From a bacterium (GTDB taxonomy: Bacteria > Planctomycetota > UBA11346), in assembly GCA_020049615.1 (NCBI GenBank), contig JAIFKN010000013.1, positions 1-62,036 on the forward strand: 62,036 nt of DNA. The letters run 5' to 3'. Under the pieces are notes generated by a model. The model was not told the origin of the DNA. It was given only the letters and a program-made list of their open reading frames with translations, and did no database searches. The translations under genes were made by a program, and so were the position numbers. Shown in pieces: positions 19,051 to 29,300 of this stretch (its first letter is position 1; each line of letters starts with the position of its first letter).

Positions 19051-19895
19051 CCGTCGCCACGCTGCTCGTCTCCTGCCCGGACCGCACCGGCCTGGTCGCG
19101 GCGATGTCCGACTTCGTGTTCCGCCACGGCGGCAACATCATCGATCTCGACCAGCACTCCGATCCCGACTCCGGCACGTTCTTCATGCGCCTGGTGTTCG
19201 ACACCGTGGCGTTCCGGCTCGACCGCGACGGCATCCAGGCGGCGATCGCGGTGATGGGGCGCAGCTACGACCTGACCTGGGAGCTGACCTTCGGCGACCA
19301 GCGCCCGCGCGTCGCCGTGTTCTGCACCAAGGTGCCGCACTGTCTCTACGACCTGCTGCTGGCGCAGCGCCTCGGTGATCTCGCCGGCGACATCGCCGTG
19401 GTGGTCAGCAACCACCGCGAGCTGGAGCACGTCGCCAGCCACTTCCAGGTGCCGTTCGTGCACATCCCGGTCGGCGCCGACAAGACTGCAGCCGAGGCCG
19501 AGCAGATCGCGCTGCTGGAGCGCGAACGCATCGACCTGTGCGTGCTGGCCCGCTACATGCAGGTGCTGTCACCGGCCTTCGTCCGCGCCCGCCCTGGCCG
19601 CATCATCAACATCCACCACTCGTTCCTGCCCGCCTTCGTCGGCGCCAAGCCATACCACCAGGCCAAGCAGCGCGGGGTCAAGCTGATCGGCGCCACCGCC
19701 CACTACGTCACCGAGCAGCTCGATCAGGGGCCGATCATCGAGCAGGCGGTCGCCCGCGTCTCGCATCGCGACACCGTCGACGACCTGATCCGCAAGGGCC
19801 GCGAGCTGGAGCGCCAGACCCTGACCCGGGCGGTGCGCGTGCACCTCGAGCGCCGCGTGCTGATCAACGGCAACCGCACCATCGTCTTCGCGTGA
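19047..19895 (+). CDS. purU: Formyltetrahydrofolate deformylase
   Basis: 282 residues with an N-terminal ACT domain (TLLVSCPDRTGLVAAMSDFVF) and a C-terminal formyl-transferase fold. The active-site region shows INIHHSFLPAF and the HYVTEQLDQGPIIEQ segment, giving the Asn-His-Asp set of this family. The enzyme releases formate from 10-formyl-tetrahydrofolate, feeding PurT-type purine synthesis and balancing one-carbon units. ATG 19047 overlaps the rbsK stop; it in turn overlaps the glycosyltransferase start by 4 bases. Confidence 0.94.
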   Translation: MTVATLLVSCPDRTGLVAAMSDFVFRHGGNIIDLDQHSDPDSGTFFMRLVFDTVAFRLDRDGIQAAIAVMGRSYDLTWELTFGDQRPRVAVFCTKVPHCLYDLLLAQRLGDLAGDIAVVVSNHRELEHVASHFQVPFVHIPVGADKTAAEAEQIALLERERIDLCVLARYMQVLSPAFVRARPGRIINIHHSFLPAFVGAKPYHQAKQRGVKLIGATAHYVTEQLDQGPIIEQAVARVSHRDTVDDLIRKGRELERQTLTRAVRVHLERRVLINGNRTIVFA

Positions 19896-20713
19896 TCACG
19901 CGCTTCGTCACGTTGTCCTTGGGCGACCGGCACGACCTGACGGCCCGCGCGCATCTGTCCATCCTGTCGGCGATGGCCTGGGCGCCGGCGGGCAGCGAGT
20001 TCTGCGTCGTCACCGACCGTCCGGACCTGTTCGGCTGGTTCGGCGACCGCTTGCGCATCTTCGCGGTCGATGCCGCGACGGTGAAGACCTGGCGCGGCCG
20101 GCACGACTTCTTCTGGCGCGTCGAACTGATGACCGTGGTCCACGCTGCCGCCCAGGGTCCGGCCCATGTCGTCTACCACGATTCCGATGTGCTGATGCGC
20201 CGGGATCTGTCCGACCTCTGCCGCGCTCTGTCTGAGGGCGACGTATTCATGCACGAGCATGAATACGATCTCGCGAACTCGCGCCGGGCCGGTCAGCGCC
20301 GTCTCTGGCGTCAATTGACGGGACGGATCCCCGCCCCGTGCCCGATGTGGAACGCCGGTCTGATCGCAGTCGGTGCAGGAAATCACAGCGTGCTCGGGAA
20401 TGCCCTGGAGACCCTCGATCGCCTGATGGACGAGGGCGTCGCCCACACCCTGGTCGAGCAGCTGTCCATCAGCCTGGCCTTCGCCGCCACCGGCCGCCTG
20501 CGCGAAGGCAGGCCGTGGATGGACCACTTCTGGTCGAACAAGGAGGGCTACGCCCTCGCGATCGACCGCCAACTGGCCCAGATCCTGACCGGCAGACTGG
20601 ACGTGGACGCAGCCGCCGCCCTGGTGCGCCGGGAACCGATCCTGCTGCCGCTGGTGGTGCGCAAGCGCTGGTGGTCGAGGCTGCTCGTCCGCCTGGCCGG
20701 GCACGGTTCCTGA
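19892..20713 (+). CDS. Glycosyltransferase-like protein with a DxD motif
   Basis: 273 residues from a GTG at 19892 that overlaps the purU stop. The sequence has the shape of a family 8 or related GT-A nucleotide-sugar transferase: an N-terminal strand ITRFVTLSLGD, a long helix, then VVYHDSDVLMRRDLSDL, where D-S-D would bind the metal and nucleotide sugar, and later CPMWNAGLIAVG, like the WNAG motif of such enzymes. Donor and acceptor are unknown. It converges with the chemoreceptor gene. Confidence 0.68.
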   Translation: MITRFVTLSLGDRHDLTARAHLSILSAMAWAPAGSEFCVVTDRPDLFGWFGDRLRIFAVDAATVKTWRGRHDFFWRVELMTVVHAAAQGPAHVVYHDSDVLMRRDLSDLCRALSEGDVFMHEHEYDLANSRRAGQRRLWRQLTGRIPAPCPMWNAGLIAVGAGNHSVLGNALETLDRLMDEGVAHTLVEQLSISLAFAATGRLREGRPWMDHFWSNKEGYALAIDRQLAQILTGRLDVDAAAALVRREPILLPLVVRKRWWSRLLVRLAGHGS

Positions 20714-20718
20714 CCTCG

Positions 20719-22209
20719 TCAGCTGCGCGATGACCCGCGCGTAGCATCCCGCAGTTCGCCGGCCTGCCGACGGAAATCCTGGGCGGCCTGCTCGGTGGTG
20801 CCGGCGGCCTGCAGAGTCGCTGCCGTGGATTCGGCGACAGCAGCCGCGGCATGCGCCATCTGCTGCATGCCTTCGCCGACCTGAGCGCTGTTGCGTGTCA
20901 CTTCCGCCGTGGTGGCGCTCTGCTCCTCGACGGCAGCGGAAACGGTATGCTGCATCTCGCCCACGCGCCGAGTCGAGGAGAGGACGGTGGCGAGCTGGGC
21001 ACCGATGGCTTCGACCGCCGTGCGCACATCGGCAACCTGCTCGATGATCCCCCCGGCCGCGACAGCCGTCTGACGCGACAGCTCCTTGACCTCGCTCGCC
21101 ACCACGGCGAAGCCGCGACCTGCATCACCGGCCCGCGCGGCCTCGATGGTGGCATTGAGCGCCAGCAGATTGGTCTGGCCGGCAATGCCCTGGATGGTGC
21201 CGATGACGCTGCCGATCCGTTCGCTGGCCTGGGCCAGGTTCGCCATGATGCGTTCGGCCTCCGCCACCGCCTGCTGGGCCTCGCTGCCGGCAGCCACCGC
21301 ATCACCGGCCGTGCGGGTGATCTCCCGGATCGAAGCCTCCATCTCCGTGGTCGCAGCCGTCACCGCGGCGAGGTTGCCATTCAAGGCCTTGGCCGAGGCG
21401 GCTAGCGCTTCTGCCTCGACCCGGCCGCTGTCGGCGGCATGTCGGAGTTGACCTCCGACATGAACCAGCCCGTCGCTGGCGCGGGCCATCTCCTCCGCCT
21501 TGCTGGTGACGATCTCCAGCACCCGACGCATGCGGTCGACGGTACGGTTGACCGCACCGGCGAGCCGCCCTATCTCGTCAGTGCGGCTGGCATCGAGACG
21601 CTCATCCGTGCGCCCGGCAGCCATCGCTTCCAGCACGGCAACCGTGCTCGCCAGCGGAGTGACGACCAGGCGGCGCAGGGTGGCGACGATCGCGACGATC
21701 AGGATGAATTCGATGACTGCGATGGCTGCCACGACCACCACGGTCAGCAGGCGCTGCTGTTCGGCCTGCCGCGCACGGTCGACCAGCACGGCGACCCGGC
21801 CGATGGCCTTGCCTTCCCGCTGGACCGGGCGTTCCTGGACCAGCCCATCCAGCTGCGGAAGCGCCGGAATCTCCGCGGCGGTACCCGTCACATCAGCCCG
21901 CCCAAGGAACAGCTTCCCCTCCCCCTCCCCCTCGCGGGCGAGGACCGCGACCACCTCGCGATCGGCCAGTTCGGCGTCGACCGCACCCCGCGCACTATCC
22001 TGATCGGTATTCCACATCGGCCCCGAAAGCGCCAAGGCAAGGCGATCAGCCGCCTGCTTGGCCTTGTCCTCAAGCGCCGACTCGCCTGCGCTTCGCAGCC
22101 ACCAGATCAGGGCGAAACCGCCGATGGCCAGCACCACCGTACTGACAACCACCGTAGCGGCAGCGATCTGTGCGCCGATGCTGCTGGTGATGCGATTGGA
22201 CAGACTCAT
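20719..22209 (-). CDS. Methyl-accepting chemotaxis protein
   Basis: 496 residues: membrane helix 1 (about 11-36), a periplasmic sensor of ~125 residues, membrane helix 2 ([20 protein letters not shown]), HAMP ([18 protein letters not shown]), and the cytoplasmic signalling coiled coil with the invariant hairpin tip [20 protein letters not shown] and [14 protein letters not shown]. It should pass ligand binding to CheA/CheW, which are not encoded here. The start at 22209 is chosen over upstream in-frame codons because it begins the first membrane segment and follows AGAGGT. Confidence 0.95.
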   Translation of the reverse strand: MSLSNRITSSIGAQIAAATVVVSTVVLAIGGFALIWWLRSAGESALEDKAKQAADRLALALSGPMWNTDQDSARGAVDAELADREVVAVLAREGEGEGKLFLGRADVTGTAAEIPALPQLDGLVQERPVQREGKAIGRVAVLVDRARQAEQQRLLTVVVVAAIAVIEFILIVAIVATLRRLVVTPLASTVAVLEAMAAGRTDERLDASRTDEIGRLAGAVNRTVDRMRRVLEIVTSKAEEMARASDGLVHVGGQLRHAADSGRVEAEALAASAKALNGNLAAVTAATTEMEASIREITRTAGDAVAAGSEAQQAVAEAERIMANLAQASERIGSVIGTIQGIAGQTNLLALNATIEAARAGDAGRGFAVVASEVKELSRQTAVAAGGIIEQVADVRTAVEAIGAQLATVLSSTRRVGEMQHTVSAAVEEQSATTAEVTRNSAQVGEGMQQMAHAAAAVAESTAATLQAAGTTEQAAQDFRRQAGELRDATRGSSRS

Positions 22210-22457
22210 GGAGCACCTCTGGCGTGCGGATGCTACAGTTGCAGCGGTTCTTGGCCAGCACTCGGCTGCTTCGCCGATCTGGTTCTGATGCATGGCGGCG
22301 GGCGACCTTGTCGGCGTTTACGCACATGAACGCACATTCGTCTGCCCTTCACCTGGAATTCCAACCCTGACCTGTCGAAGTCATGTTGCGCGGCGATCGC
22401 TGTGCGGGGTACCAGAGCTTACCTCGTGGCGTCCGCACGAGGAGCCATACGCTACGG

Positions 22458-23933
22458 ATGATGGACCCCTACACGCCACCTGATGCTCCTCCGCGCGCCG
22501 ATCTGTCTCTTCCGTTGCGGGCACGCAAACGCACCAAGATCCTCGCCACCCTCGGACCGGCCTGTGACGATCCCGCCATCGTCAGGGCGATGATGGAAGC
22601 CGGCGTCAATGCTGTGCGGCTCAACATGAGCCACGGCTCGCGTGACGACCAGTTGCGGCGTCTGAGAGCTGTGCGCGAGTTGTCGAAGGAGATGGACCGT
22701 CCGATCGCCATTCTCGCCGATCTGCAGGGGCCGAAGATCCGCACGGGGCGGCTCAAGGACGGCGCCCCGGTCGAGCTCGTCCCAGGCAAGCAGTTCGTCA
22801 TCACCACGGCGGCCTGTCCGGAGGGCGACGTCGACCGGGTCGGCACCACCTACGCCGGGCTGAGCAAAGATCTCAAGACCGGGGACACCGTCCTGATCGA
22901 TGACGGCAAGATGCGCCTGCGCGTCGAGGATGTCGCCGGCCACGAGATCACCCTGCGCATCGAGGTCGGCGGCCTGCTCAAGAACTCCAAGGGCATCAAT
23001 CTGCCGGGCGCCAACGTCAGCGCTCCGGCGTTGTCCGACAAGGATCGCGAAGACCTTGCCTGGGCGATCGAGAACGGGGTCGACTTCATCGCCTTGTCCT
23101 TCGTCCGCACCGCCCGCGACGTCCGCCATGTCAAGAGCAGGATAGCCGAGGCCGGTCGCAATGTGCCGGTGATCGCCAAGATCGAACGCCCCGACGCCGT
23201 CTCCAACATCGACGGCATCCTCGCCGAAGCCGACGGCATCATGGTCGCGCGCGGCGATCTCGGCATCGAGATCTCGATCGAGCGTCTGCCGATCGTGCAG
23301 AAGGAACTGATCCTGCGGGCCAACCGCCTGGGCAAGCTGGTGATCACCGCCACCCAGATGCTCGAATCGATGATCGAAGGCGAGATGCCATCGCGCGCCG
23401 AGGCCACCGACATCGCCAACGCGGTCTTCGACGGGACCGGTGTGGTCATGCTGTCTGGCGAGACCGCGACCGGCAAGCATCCGGTGCAGACCGTGGCCGC
23501 GATGAGTTCGATCCTGCTGGAAGCGGAGAAAAGCCGCTATCTGCCGACCTTCGAGCCCGATCCCGAGGCGCACACCTTCTCGCGCCAGATCATGAGCCTT
23601 TCCGGTGCCGCCCACCGTATCAGCGTCGAGACCGGCGCCGACGCCATCCTCATCAGCAGTCTGACTCCTGAGCCGGCTCTGCTGCTGTCGAAGCGCCGAG
23701 GCCGGGTACCGATGGTTGGCATCTGCACCGACGAGCGTCTCTGGCACGCCTATTGCCTCTACTGGGGCATCGCCGCCGTGCTGGTCGAACCAGCCACCGA
23801 CCTGCAGGCTCTGCTGGAAAGCGGCATCGACTCCGCCATCGCCCACGGCTTCATCCGCGATGGCCAGAACGCCGTCGTCCTCTCGCACTTCGACGACCGC
23901 ATGGTCGCCGGCATCAAGCTGCAGAGGATCTGA
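22458..23933 (+). CDS. pyk: Pyruvate kinase
   Basis: 491 residues with all major motifs: RTKILATLGP, NMSHGSRDD, LQGPKIRTG, the beta barrel domain, IAKIER, MVARGDLG, and the signature ITATQMLESMIEGEMPSRAE, followed by the allosteric C-terminal domain. It catalyses phosphoenolpyruvate plus ADP to pyruvate plus ATP, the last step of glycolysis. Two adjacent ATGs (22458 and 22461) are possible starts, with GAGGAG about 14 bases before the first, so the exact start is not certain. The 248-base gap to the divergent chemoreceptor gene must hold its promoter, but no clear boxes were found. Confidence 0.96.
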   Translation: MMDPYTPPDAPPRADLSLPLRARKRTKILATLGPACDDPAIVRAMMEAGVNAVRLNMSHGSRDDQLRRLRAVRELSKEMDRPIAILADLQGPKIRTGRLKDGAPVELVPGKQFVITTAACPEGDVDRVGTTYAGLSKDLKTGDTVLIDDGKMRLRVEDVAGHEITLRIEVGGLLKNSKGINLPGANVSAPALSDKDREDLAWAIENGVDFIALSFVRTARDVRHVKSRIAEAGRNVPVIAKIERPDAVSNIDGILAEADGIMVARGDLGIEISIERLPIVQKELILRANRLGKLVITATQMLESMIEGEMPSRAEATDIANAVFDGTGVVMLSGETATGKHPVQTVAAMSSILLEAEKSRYLPTFEPDPEAHTFSRQIMSLSGAAHRISVETGADAILISSLTPEPALLLSKRRGRVPMVGICTDERLWHAYCLYWGIAAVLVEPATDLQALLESGIDSAIAHGFIRDGQNAVVLSHFDDRMVAGIKLQRI

Positions 23934-23938
23934 AGGAC

Positions 23939-24526
23939 CTACGGCGTGGCGGCGGGCGGTTCCCAACCGTCGTCCCGCTCCGGCCAGACATCATCGTTCT
24001 CCCAGCCGGAGATCGATCGCTGCGTCATGTCGGCCGAGTTGATATCCATCCTCGTCATGCTCATGCGGTCGTAGATCACCACCGGACGCTTGCTGTTGAA
24101 ACCCAGCACGCCAGGGGGCAGACGCAGGGCCTCGACCTTCCAATAGCGATCCTTGTAAGTGGAGTTGATGAAGGCGGTACCAGGTGGAGCGCCATCATTC
24201 GCGCTGATGAAGGTGCAGCGGACCAGCAGTTCGGACTCGTCCTCCTGGGTCGGATGGACCGTATTCCAGGCTGGTTCCGATTCGATGATCTGCCAGGGCA
24301 TCGGATCACCCTCGCCACGCGGGTTGTAGCGCACCTGCATCTTGAACATCGTCTCCAGCTGGGCCTGCGGTACGTTGGTGTTCCTGCTGATGACGCCCAG
24401 GTTCACCTTCGTCCAGCGGTACATCGGCAGGAACATCGGCAAGGCGAACCAGAGGCCGATGAGGCATGGTACCAGGACACCGATGACGGCGATGACGGCT
24501 ACGTTCTTGTTGGTTCCAGCTGCCAT
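23939..24526 (-). CDS. Single-pass membrane protein linked to the T6SS
   Basis: 195 residues with one N-terminal membrane helix (VAVIAVIGVLVPCLIGLWFALPMFL) and a beta-rich soluble part, presumably outside the cytoplasm. No family was recognised. It is the last gene on the T6SS strand, 43 bases after tssA, and shares its direction, so it may be a local T6SS accessory. It converges with pyk with 5 bases between the stops. Confidence 0.6.
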   Translation of the reverse strand: MAAGTNKNVAVIAVIGVLVPCLIGLWFALPMFLPMYRWTKVNLGVISRNTNVPQAQLETMFKMQVRYNPRGEGDPMPWQIIESEPAWNTVHPTQEDESELLVRCTFISANDGAPPGTAFINSTYKDRYWKVEALRLPPGVLGFNSKRPVVIYDRMSMTRMDINSADMTQRSISGWENDDVWPERDDGWEPPAATP

Positions 24527-24569
24527 GATCGCGATCCTATCCCCTCATGGCCGGTATGGGAAGAGCCGA

Positions 24570-25427
24570 TCAGCCGTCCACCGGTTGCTGGTCGTTGAGC
24601 CCGAGGACGTCCCACATGTAGTCCTTGGCCTCGCCCTTGTTGCGCAGCAGCAAGGTGAAGAGGGCCTGGAAATCCAGGTCGCTCCACGTCACCGCGCGCC
24701 TGAGCAGGGGCACCATGGGGCTGGACGGCTCGTGCTGCGACCACCATTCGGCCAGTTCCCGCAACCTAGCCACCGCCTGGGCGCGGTTGACGATCGGGCC
24801 GGTCGCCGATGCGGGACCCGCGACCGCCACTCCAATCCCGGCTCCACCACCGGCGGGGTTGGCCGAGGGCTGGGTATCCGCCGCGCCGGCGGGCTGGGGG
24901 GCGGAGCGCAACCGGCTCAGCAGTCCGAGCAACCCGCAATCCTCACCATCGAAGCGGCCTTCGCTCCAGGTCCGGATCGCCTCGATCTCGGACAGGCAGG
25001 CTGAGGCGCCGCCGGGATCGCCGTTGAGCTGACCCTCATCGATCGCGGCGGCGAGCTTCTCGCCGAGCCATTCGAGGGCTGCCCGGCGCGGGCGGATGCG
25101 CTGCGGATGCATCTGGTCCCAGAACGTCTCGAACATGACTCGGATGGCGCCGAGGCCGGCGGCCAGCCCGGCGAGGCCCTCGCGCTGCCACAGCGCCCGG
25201 GCCAACCACGCGGCGAGCAACGCGTCCTTGCTGCGCTTCTCAAGCAGTCCGGCCGCGCCGCTTTCGACGGCACGCCAGTCGACCTCGCCGCCAGCAGGGT
25301 TCTCCAGCTTGGCGATCTCGGCCTCAAGCAGGCCGAAAGCCTCGTCATACCGTGCGGACTCGCCGCAGGGATTGTCGCCCGGGATGGGTTCGGTGGCGAG
25401 GCGCTTGAGCAGGTCGGCATCCGGCAT
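24570..25427 (-). CDS. tssA: T6SS protein TssA (ImpA N-terminal domain)
   Basis: 285 residues. The N-terminal ImpA domain is clear: EPIPGDNPCGESARYDEAF, then VDWRAVESGAAGLLEKRSKDALLAAWLARAL and the stretch FETFWDQMHPQRIRPRRAALEWLGEKL. A Gly/Ala/Pro-rich linker (about residues 175-205) leads to a C-terminal helical part with the phrase HEPSSPMVPLLRRAV, as in many TssA proteins. TssA works at the baseplate or distal end of the growing sheath and primes tail assembly. It is short compared with long TssA forms. It sits 11 bases after tagF. Confidence 0.9.
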   Translation of the reverse strand: MPDADLLKRLATEPIPGDNPCGESARYDEAFGLLEAEIAKLENPAGGEVDWRAVESGAAGLLEKRSKDALLAAWLARALWQREGLAGLAAGLGAIRVMFETFWDQMHPQRIRPRRAALEWLGEKLAAAIDEGQLNGDPGGASACLSEIEAIRTWSEGRFDGEDCGLLGLLSRLRSAPQPAGAADTQPSANPAGGGAGIGVAVAGPASATGPIVNRAQAVARLRELAEWWSQHEPSSPMVPLLRRAVTWSDLDFQALFTLLLRNKGEAKDYMWDVLGLNDQQPVDG

Positions 25428-25438
25428 GGCTGGTTCCT

Positions 25439-26377
25439 TCAGGCTGGACGTGGACGACGGACGTGAGGATTGACCCTGCCGACCAGGTGCAGGAGGTCGC
25501 GCAGGCTGCTGCCCGGGTCATCGATGGCCAGCGGCGCGGCATCGGCATCACCGAAGGTCCCCGGTTTCTGTACCGGATCGTGGATGCGGCCCGTCTCAGC
25601 CCCGGGCATGGCTGGCCACAGTGCGGCCAGACATTCCCCGGCTGTCGGCCGGCCCCACAGCACCGTGGCTCCGGGCGCCTCGCCCGGCCGCCCGGGCTGC
25701 ATGGCGATGAACACGGGGGCGCAGCCCGGACCGCCGGTGAGATGCTGCAGCATGAGCACCCAGGCGAGATGGAGCTGGTGCACCATCGGGCGCAGCCGCA
25801 CGCCGATGGCGCGATCCGGGGCGGCAGCCAGGGCGACCAGGTCGGCCCACACGCCGGGTATGCGTGGATCCTGGACCGATCCCAGCGTGCCGGTCCAGAA
25901 CTCGGCGCAGCGATGGTCACCGAGCGATTCGACCAGCCGGCGGCCTTCGCTATCGAGATCGAGCGGCTGCGAGCAGGCTGCGACCGAGGCATGCAACGCA
26001 GCCTGGTTCTGCGGCCAGCCACGCGCAGCCTGCTGCAGGCAGCGCACCAGGAACGGGGTCCAGGCCAGCGGCACCAGGCCCGGTTCGCCGCCGAATTCAG
26101 CCTCGGGCAGACCGGCAAGGACGCAGAACGGATAGCGGCGGCCGACTGCATCCCGCGACGGGAACAAGGCCATGGCCCACCACGTGCCCCGCGCCTTGAC
26201 CATGGCCATGGTCGGCCCGGCGTTGTCGAAGGCCTCGCTGCGCGGACCCGGCGGCCCGATCGGCGCCGGAGCCAGCCAGGCATCGAGCAGTTCGAGCGGC
26301 GCACCGGGCGGCGCGTCGCGCAGGAAATCTCCATGCCACGGCAGCTTGCCGAAGGATCCGATGCTGGGGACTGGCAT
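25439..26377 (-). CDS. tagF: T6SS-associated protein TagF
   Basis: 312 residues. It begins SIGSFGKLPWHGDFLR, the hallmark of the TagF (BMA_A0400) family, with RRYPFCVLAGL and a C-terminal W-x-G-x-P segment (VLWGRPTAGECLAALWPAMPG). TagF is a post-translational repressor that limits T6SS assembly, working in Pseudomonas aeruginosa with the threonine phosphorylation pathway. No PpkA or PppA is in this locus; the only Hanks kinase in the window is ~16 kb away, so any link is speculative. It starts 5 bases after the tssM stop. ATG at 26377 begins the conserved family start. Confidence 0.92.
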   Translation of the reverse strand: MPVPSIGSFGKLPWHGDFLRDAPPGAPLELLDAWLAPAPIGPPGPRSEAFDNAGPTMAMVKARGTWWAMALFPSRDAVGRRYPFCVLAGLPEAEFGGEPGLVPLAWTPFLVRCLQQAARGWPQNQAALHASVAACSQPLDLDSEGRRLVESLGDHRCAEFWTGTLGSVQDPRIPGVWADLVALAAAPDRAIGVRLRPMVHQLHLAWVLMLQHLTGGPGCAPVFIAMQPGRPGEAPGATVLWGRPTAGECLAALWPAMPGAETGRIHDPVQKPGTFGDADAAPLAIDDPGSSLRDLLHLVGRVNPHVRRPRPA

Positions 26378-26382
26378 GGCGG

Positions 26383-29300
26383 TCAGGGCGAGATCTTGGC
26401 CGGTGGGACGAGCGAGGCCAAGCCATCGCCGGTGACCAGGGGCAGAAGGGCGGTGTCCTCGAGCACGCCGCCGCCGCGGAACTCCTTGCCCTGATGCGGG
26501 AATACCCAGGTCAGTGAAAGGCCGCCTTCCGGACGCACGGCCGAGCTGGCCGAGCGCAACATGCGCAGGATGCCCCAGGCCGGCGTCGGGAAGTCCTTGT
26601 CGCCGGTGATCCACTGTCCGGTGGCGAGATTGAGCGAGACCTTCGCTCCGCCGCCGTCGGCGTTCTTCCATTCGTAGCGGTAGCGGCGGTTCGGCCGGTC
26701 GTACAGGCCGAAGGTCTGCTTGCCCACTGCGACACTCATGTCCTTCACCGATTCGCGTTGCACCAGCGTCAGGGTGAAGGCGACAGCCAGGTCCTCGGAC
26801 TCGCCGGCGAAGAAGGCGTCGCGGAACTGACGGGCCGGACCGAGAAGGCGCTGGTAGTCCAGCGACGTCGGCAGCAGTTCGCGACCGGCGAAGCGTGTCT
26901 GACGCAGGTTCTCGATCACCGCCACGCGGGCCCACAAGGCGCCGCTCTTCGGATTCCACAGCTTCGCCACCACCGGCAGCGGCGCGTCGAGCGCCGACTT
27001 GGGGTCGAAGGGATACTTGCCGGCGAGTTGCTCGGCGAAGGGCTTGGCCACTTCGGCCGCCCAGGCCCGGTCGACTTCGGATCCGAGATCGGCGGCCAGG
27101 GCGCGGTGCACGGCCTCGATGATGTTGCCCAAGCAGGCGGTGGCGGCGGCGCGGGCCTGCTCGTTCTCGAGCTTGCCGGCGGCGGCCTCGAAGGCGCCTT
27201 TGGCCTTGTCGGCGGCGGCGCAGAGTTCGCCCAGCCGGACGGCGTCCTTGCCGCGCGAACCAGCCTGAGTCGACTGGAGGAACTTCTCGATCTGGCCCTG
27301 CAACTCGACCATCGCCTTCAGGCCTTCGTCCACCCACACGCCATCCGTGGGGATCAGCACGCGGACATCGGGGTCGCCGAATTCAATGCGTGCGTATTCG
27401 GAGAGATTCTTCACCAGGGTCCGGTAGGGCGAATCCTCGCCGGCGAACTGGCGCAGGCGGGTCGAGGCCTGGGCCAGATCGGCAAAGGCGGTCGGACGAA
27501 CGCCCGAAAGCAGCTTCAGCCAGCGCGCGTTGTATTCGCGGCCGTACATCTTGCGCAACTGCCCGCGGATGTCATCGACGGTCCGCTCGATGCGGATGCC
27601 GGCATAGCGGGTACGCAGGGCGGCCGCCTTCTCGTCCATCGCCGGCTGCCAGATGCCGGACCATCCCTCGGGCGTGAACAGCGTCGGCACCCCGGCGTCG
27701 ACGTCGACCAGGTCGCGCAGCGGTCCGCCGATGACGCGGTCGCGGCCGATCGGCGCGCCGCTCTGCAGCGAAGCGACGGTGTCGGCGAAGCTCTGGTTGA
27801 TCCACAGCGCGCCGTTGGACAGCGAACCTTCGATGCGGCTGACCAGCTGCGGGTTGATCTGCGCCTGCCAGCCCTTGGCGGTATCGGCGGCGGCAGTGAT
27901 CAGGGCGAGATGGGCCTTGGCAGCGCGGATATCCGATTCACTGGGGGTTCCACCGGCAGCGACGAACCAGCGCCCCTCGTCGATCAGCACCCGCTCGAGC
28001 AACTGGCGGTCCGGCGGAATGGTGCCACCGAGCATCTGATAGGCGCGGAAGAGGTCGAAAATGCGGTCATAGGTCGCCGCATCCTTGGCCTCCGCCAGGC
28101 GCAGGGCGTCAAGATCGCGCCCGATCTTCGTGGCCGCCGGCTCGACAAAGCTCTTGGCGATGCGCGTGCCGTACAGCGGATCCAGGCGCTCGACCACGGC
28201 GCGTCCGGTACCACCGCCATGGGCGATGGCCTCGGCCATGACGGCACGGGCGTTCTCCAGGGCGCCGACGGCTTCACCTGCGCCTTTGCCGGCGGGATCG
28301 GCGGCCAGCGCAGTCCCGGCAGCGATGGCGCGGGTGACCAGTCGCTGGTCACGGACATGACGGCTGGTGAGCATGGCACCAAGCACGATGCCGATGGCGA
28401 GGGAGCCGAACACCGCGATCAGGCGCAGCAGCTTGGCGCGGCGCAGCAGCGGGGCGGGGATGCCGGCCAGATGGCGGTCGGGGATGATGACGCGGGCGAA
28501 GAGGTCCTTGAGGAACAACCCACGCCGGGTGTCGCCGGCCTCGGACGCCGGCGGCGGCGAATCGGCGCCCGGCAGGAAGAACACGCTCATGTCCTTCGCC
28601 TTGGCAGCGTCGGTCTGCTCCTGGGTGGGCATCTGGGACGCTGGGGCTCCGCCCCCCTCGGTCACCTTCTCGCCCGGACGCGATACCTGGATCCCGCTGG
28701 TGAAGTAGAAGCCGCGGAACATCGGCTGGTCAGGGAGGGGCATGGGCGCGAACAGTTCACCGACGAACTCGCCGAACCATTTCTGCAGCGAGGCGAAATT
28801 GCCCGGCATCAGCGCCAGCTTGGCGATCTGGGCCGGTGTGCGGGATCCCGCCGCCACCGCCACCGTCCGGCGCGCCTGCAGCGAGGCGAGCAGGCCGCCG
28901 ACCTTGTCGCTGAACGCATCGCGGGCCTGGCGGCGATCCCCGGCGGGCATGGTCGCACCCCACACCTGGTCGCGTTGCGCGCGGTTGAAGCCGGCGAAGA
29001 AGTCCTTGAAGCCGCCGATCAGATCGGCCTTCGAGAAGACCACGTAGACCGGCAGGACGAGCTTGAGGCGGTTGCTCACCTCGATGATGCGCTCGCGGAT
29101 CGGCCGGACCACGCCGGCGATCGCCGACGGATCGCCCTTGATCAGGTCGCCGACCGAGACCGTCACGATGATGCCGTTGAGCGCGCGGCGCCCGCGCGAC
29201 TCGCGCACCAGGTCGAGGAACTTCAGCCACTCGCCGTGGTCCTCGGGCTGGGTGGTGTAGCGCCCGGCGGTGTCGAGGAGGATGGCGTTGTCGGCGAACC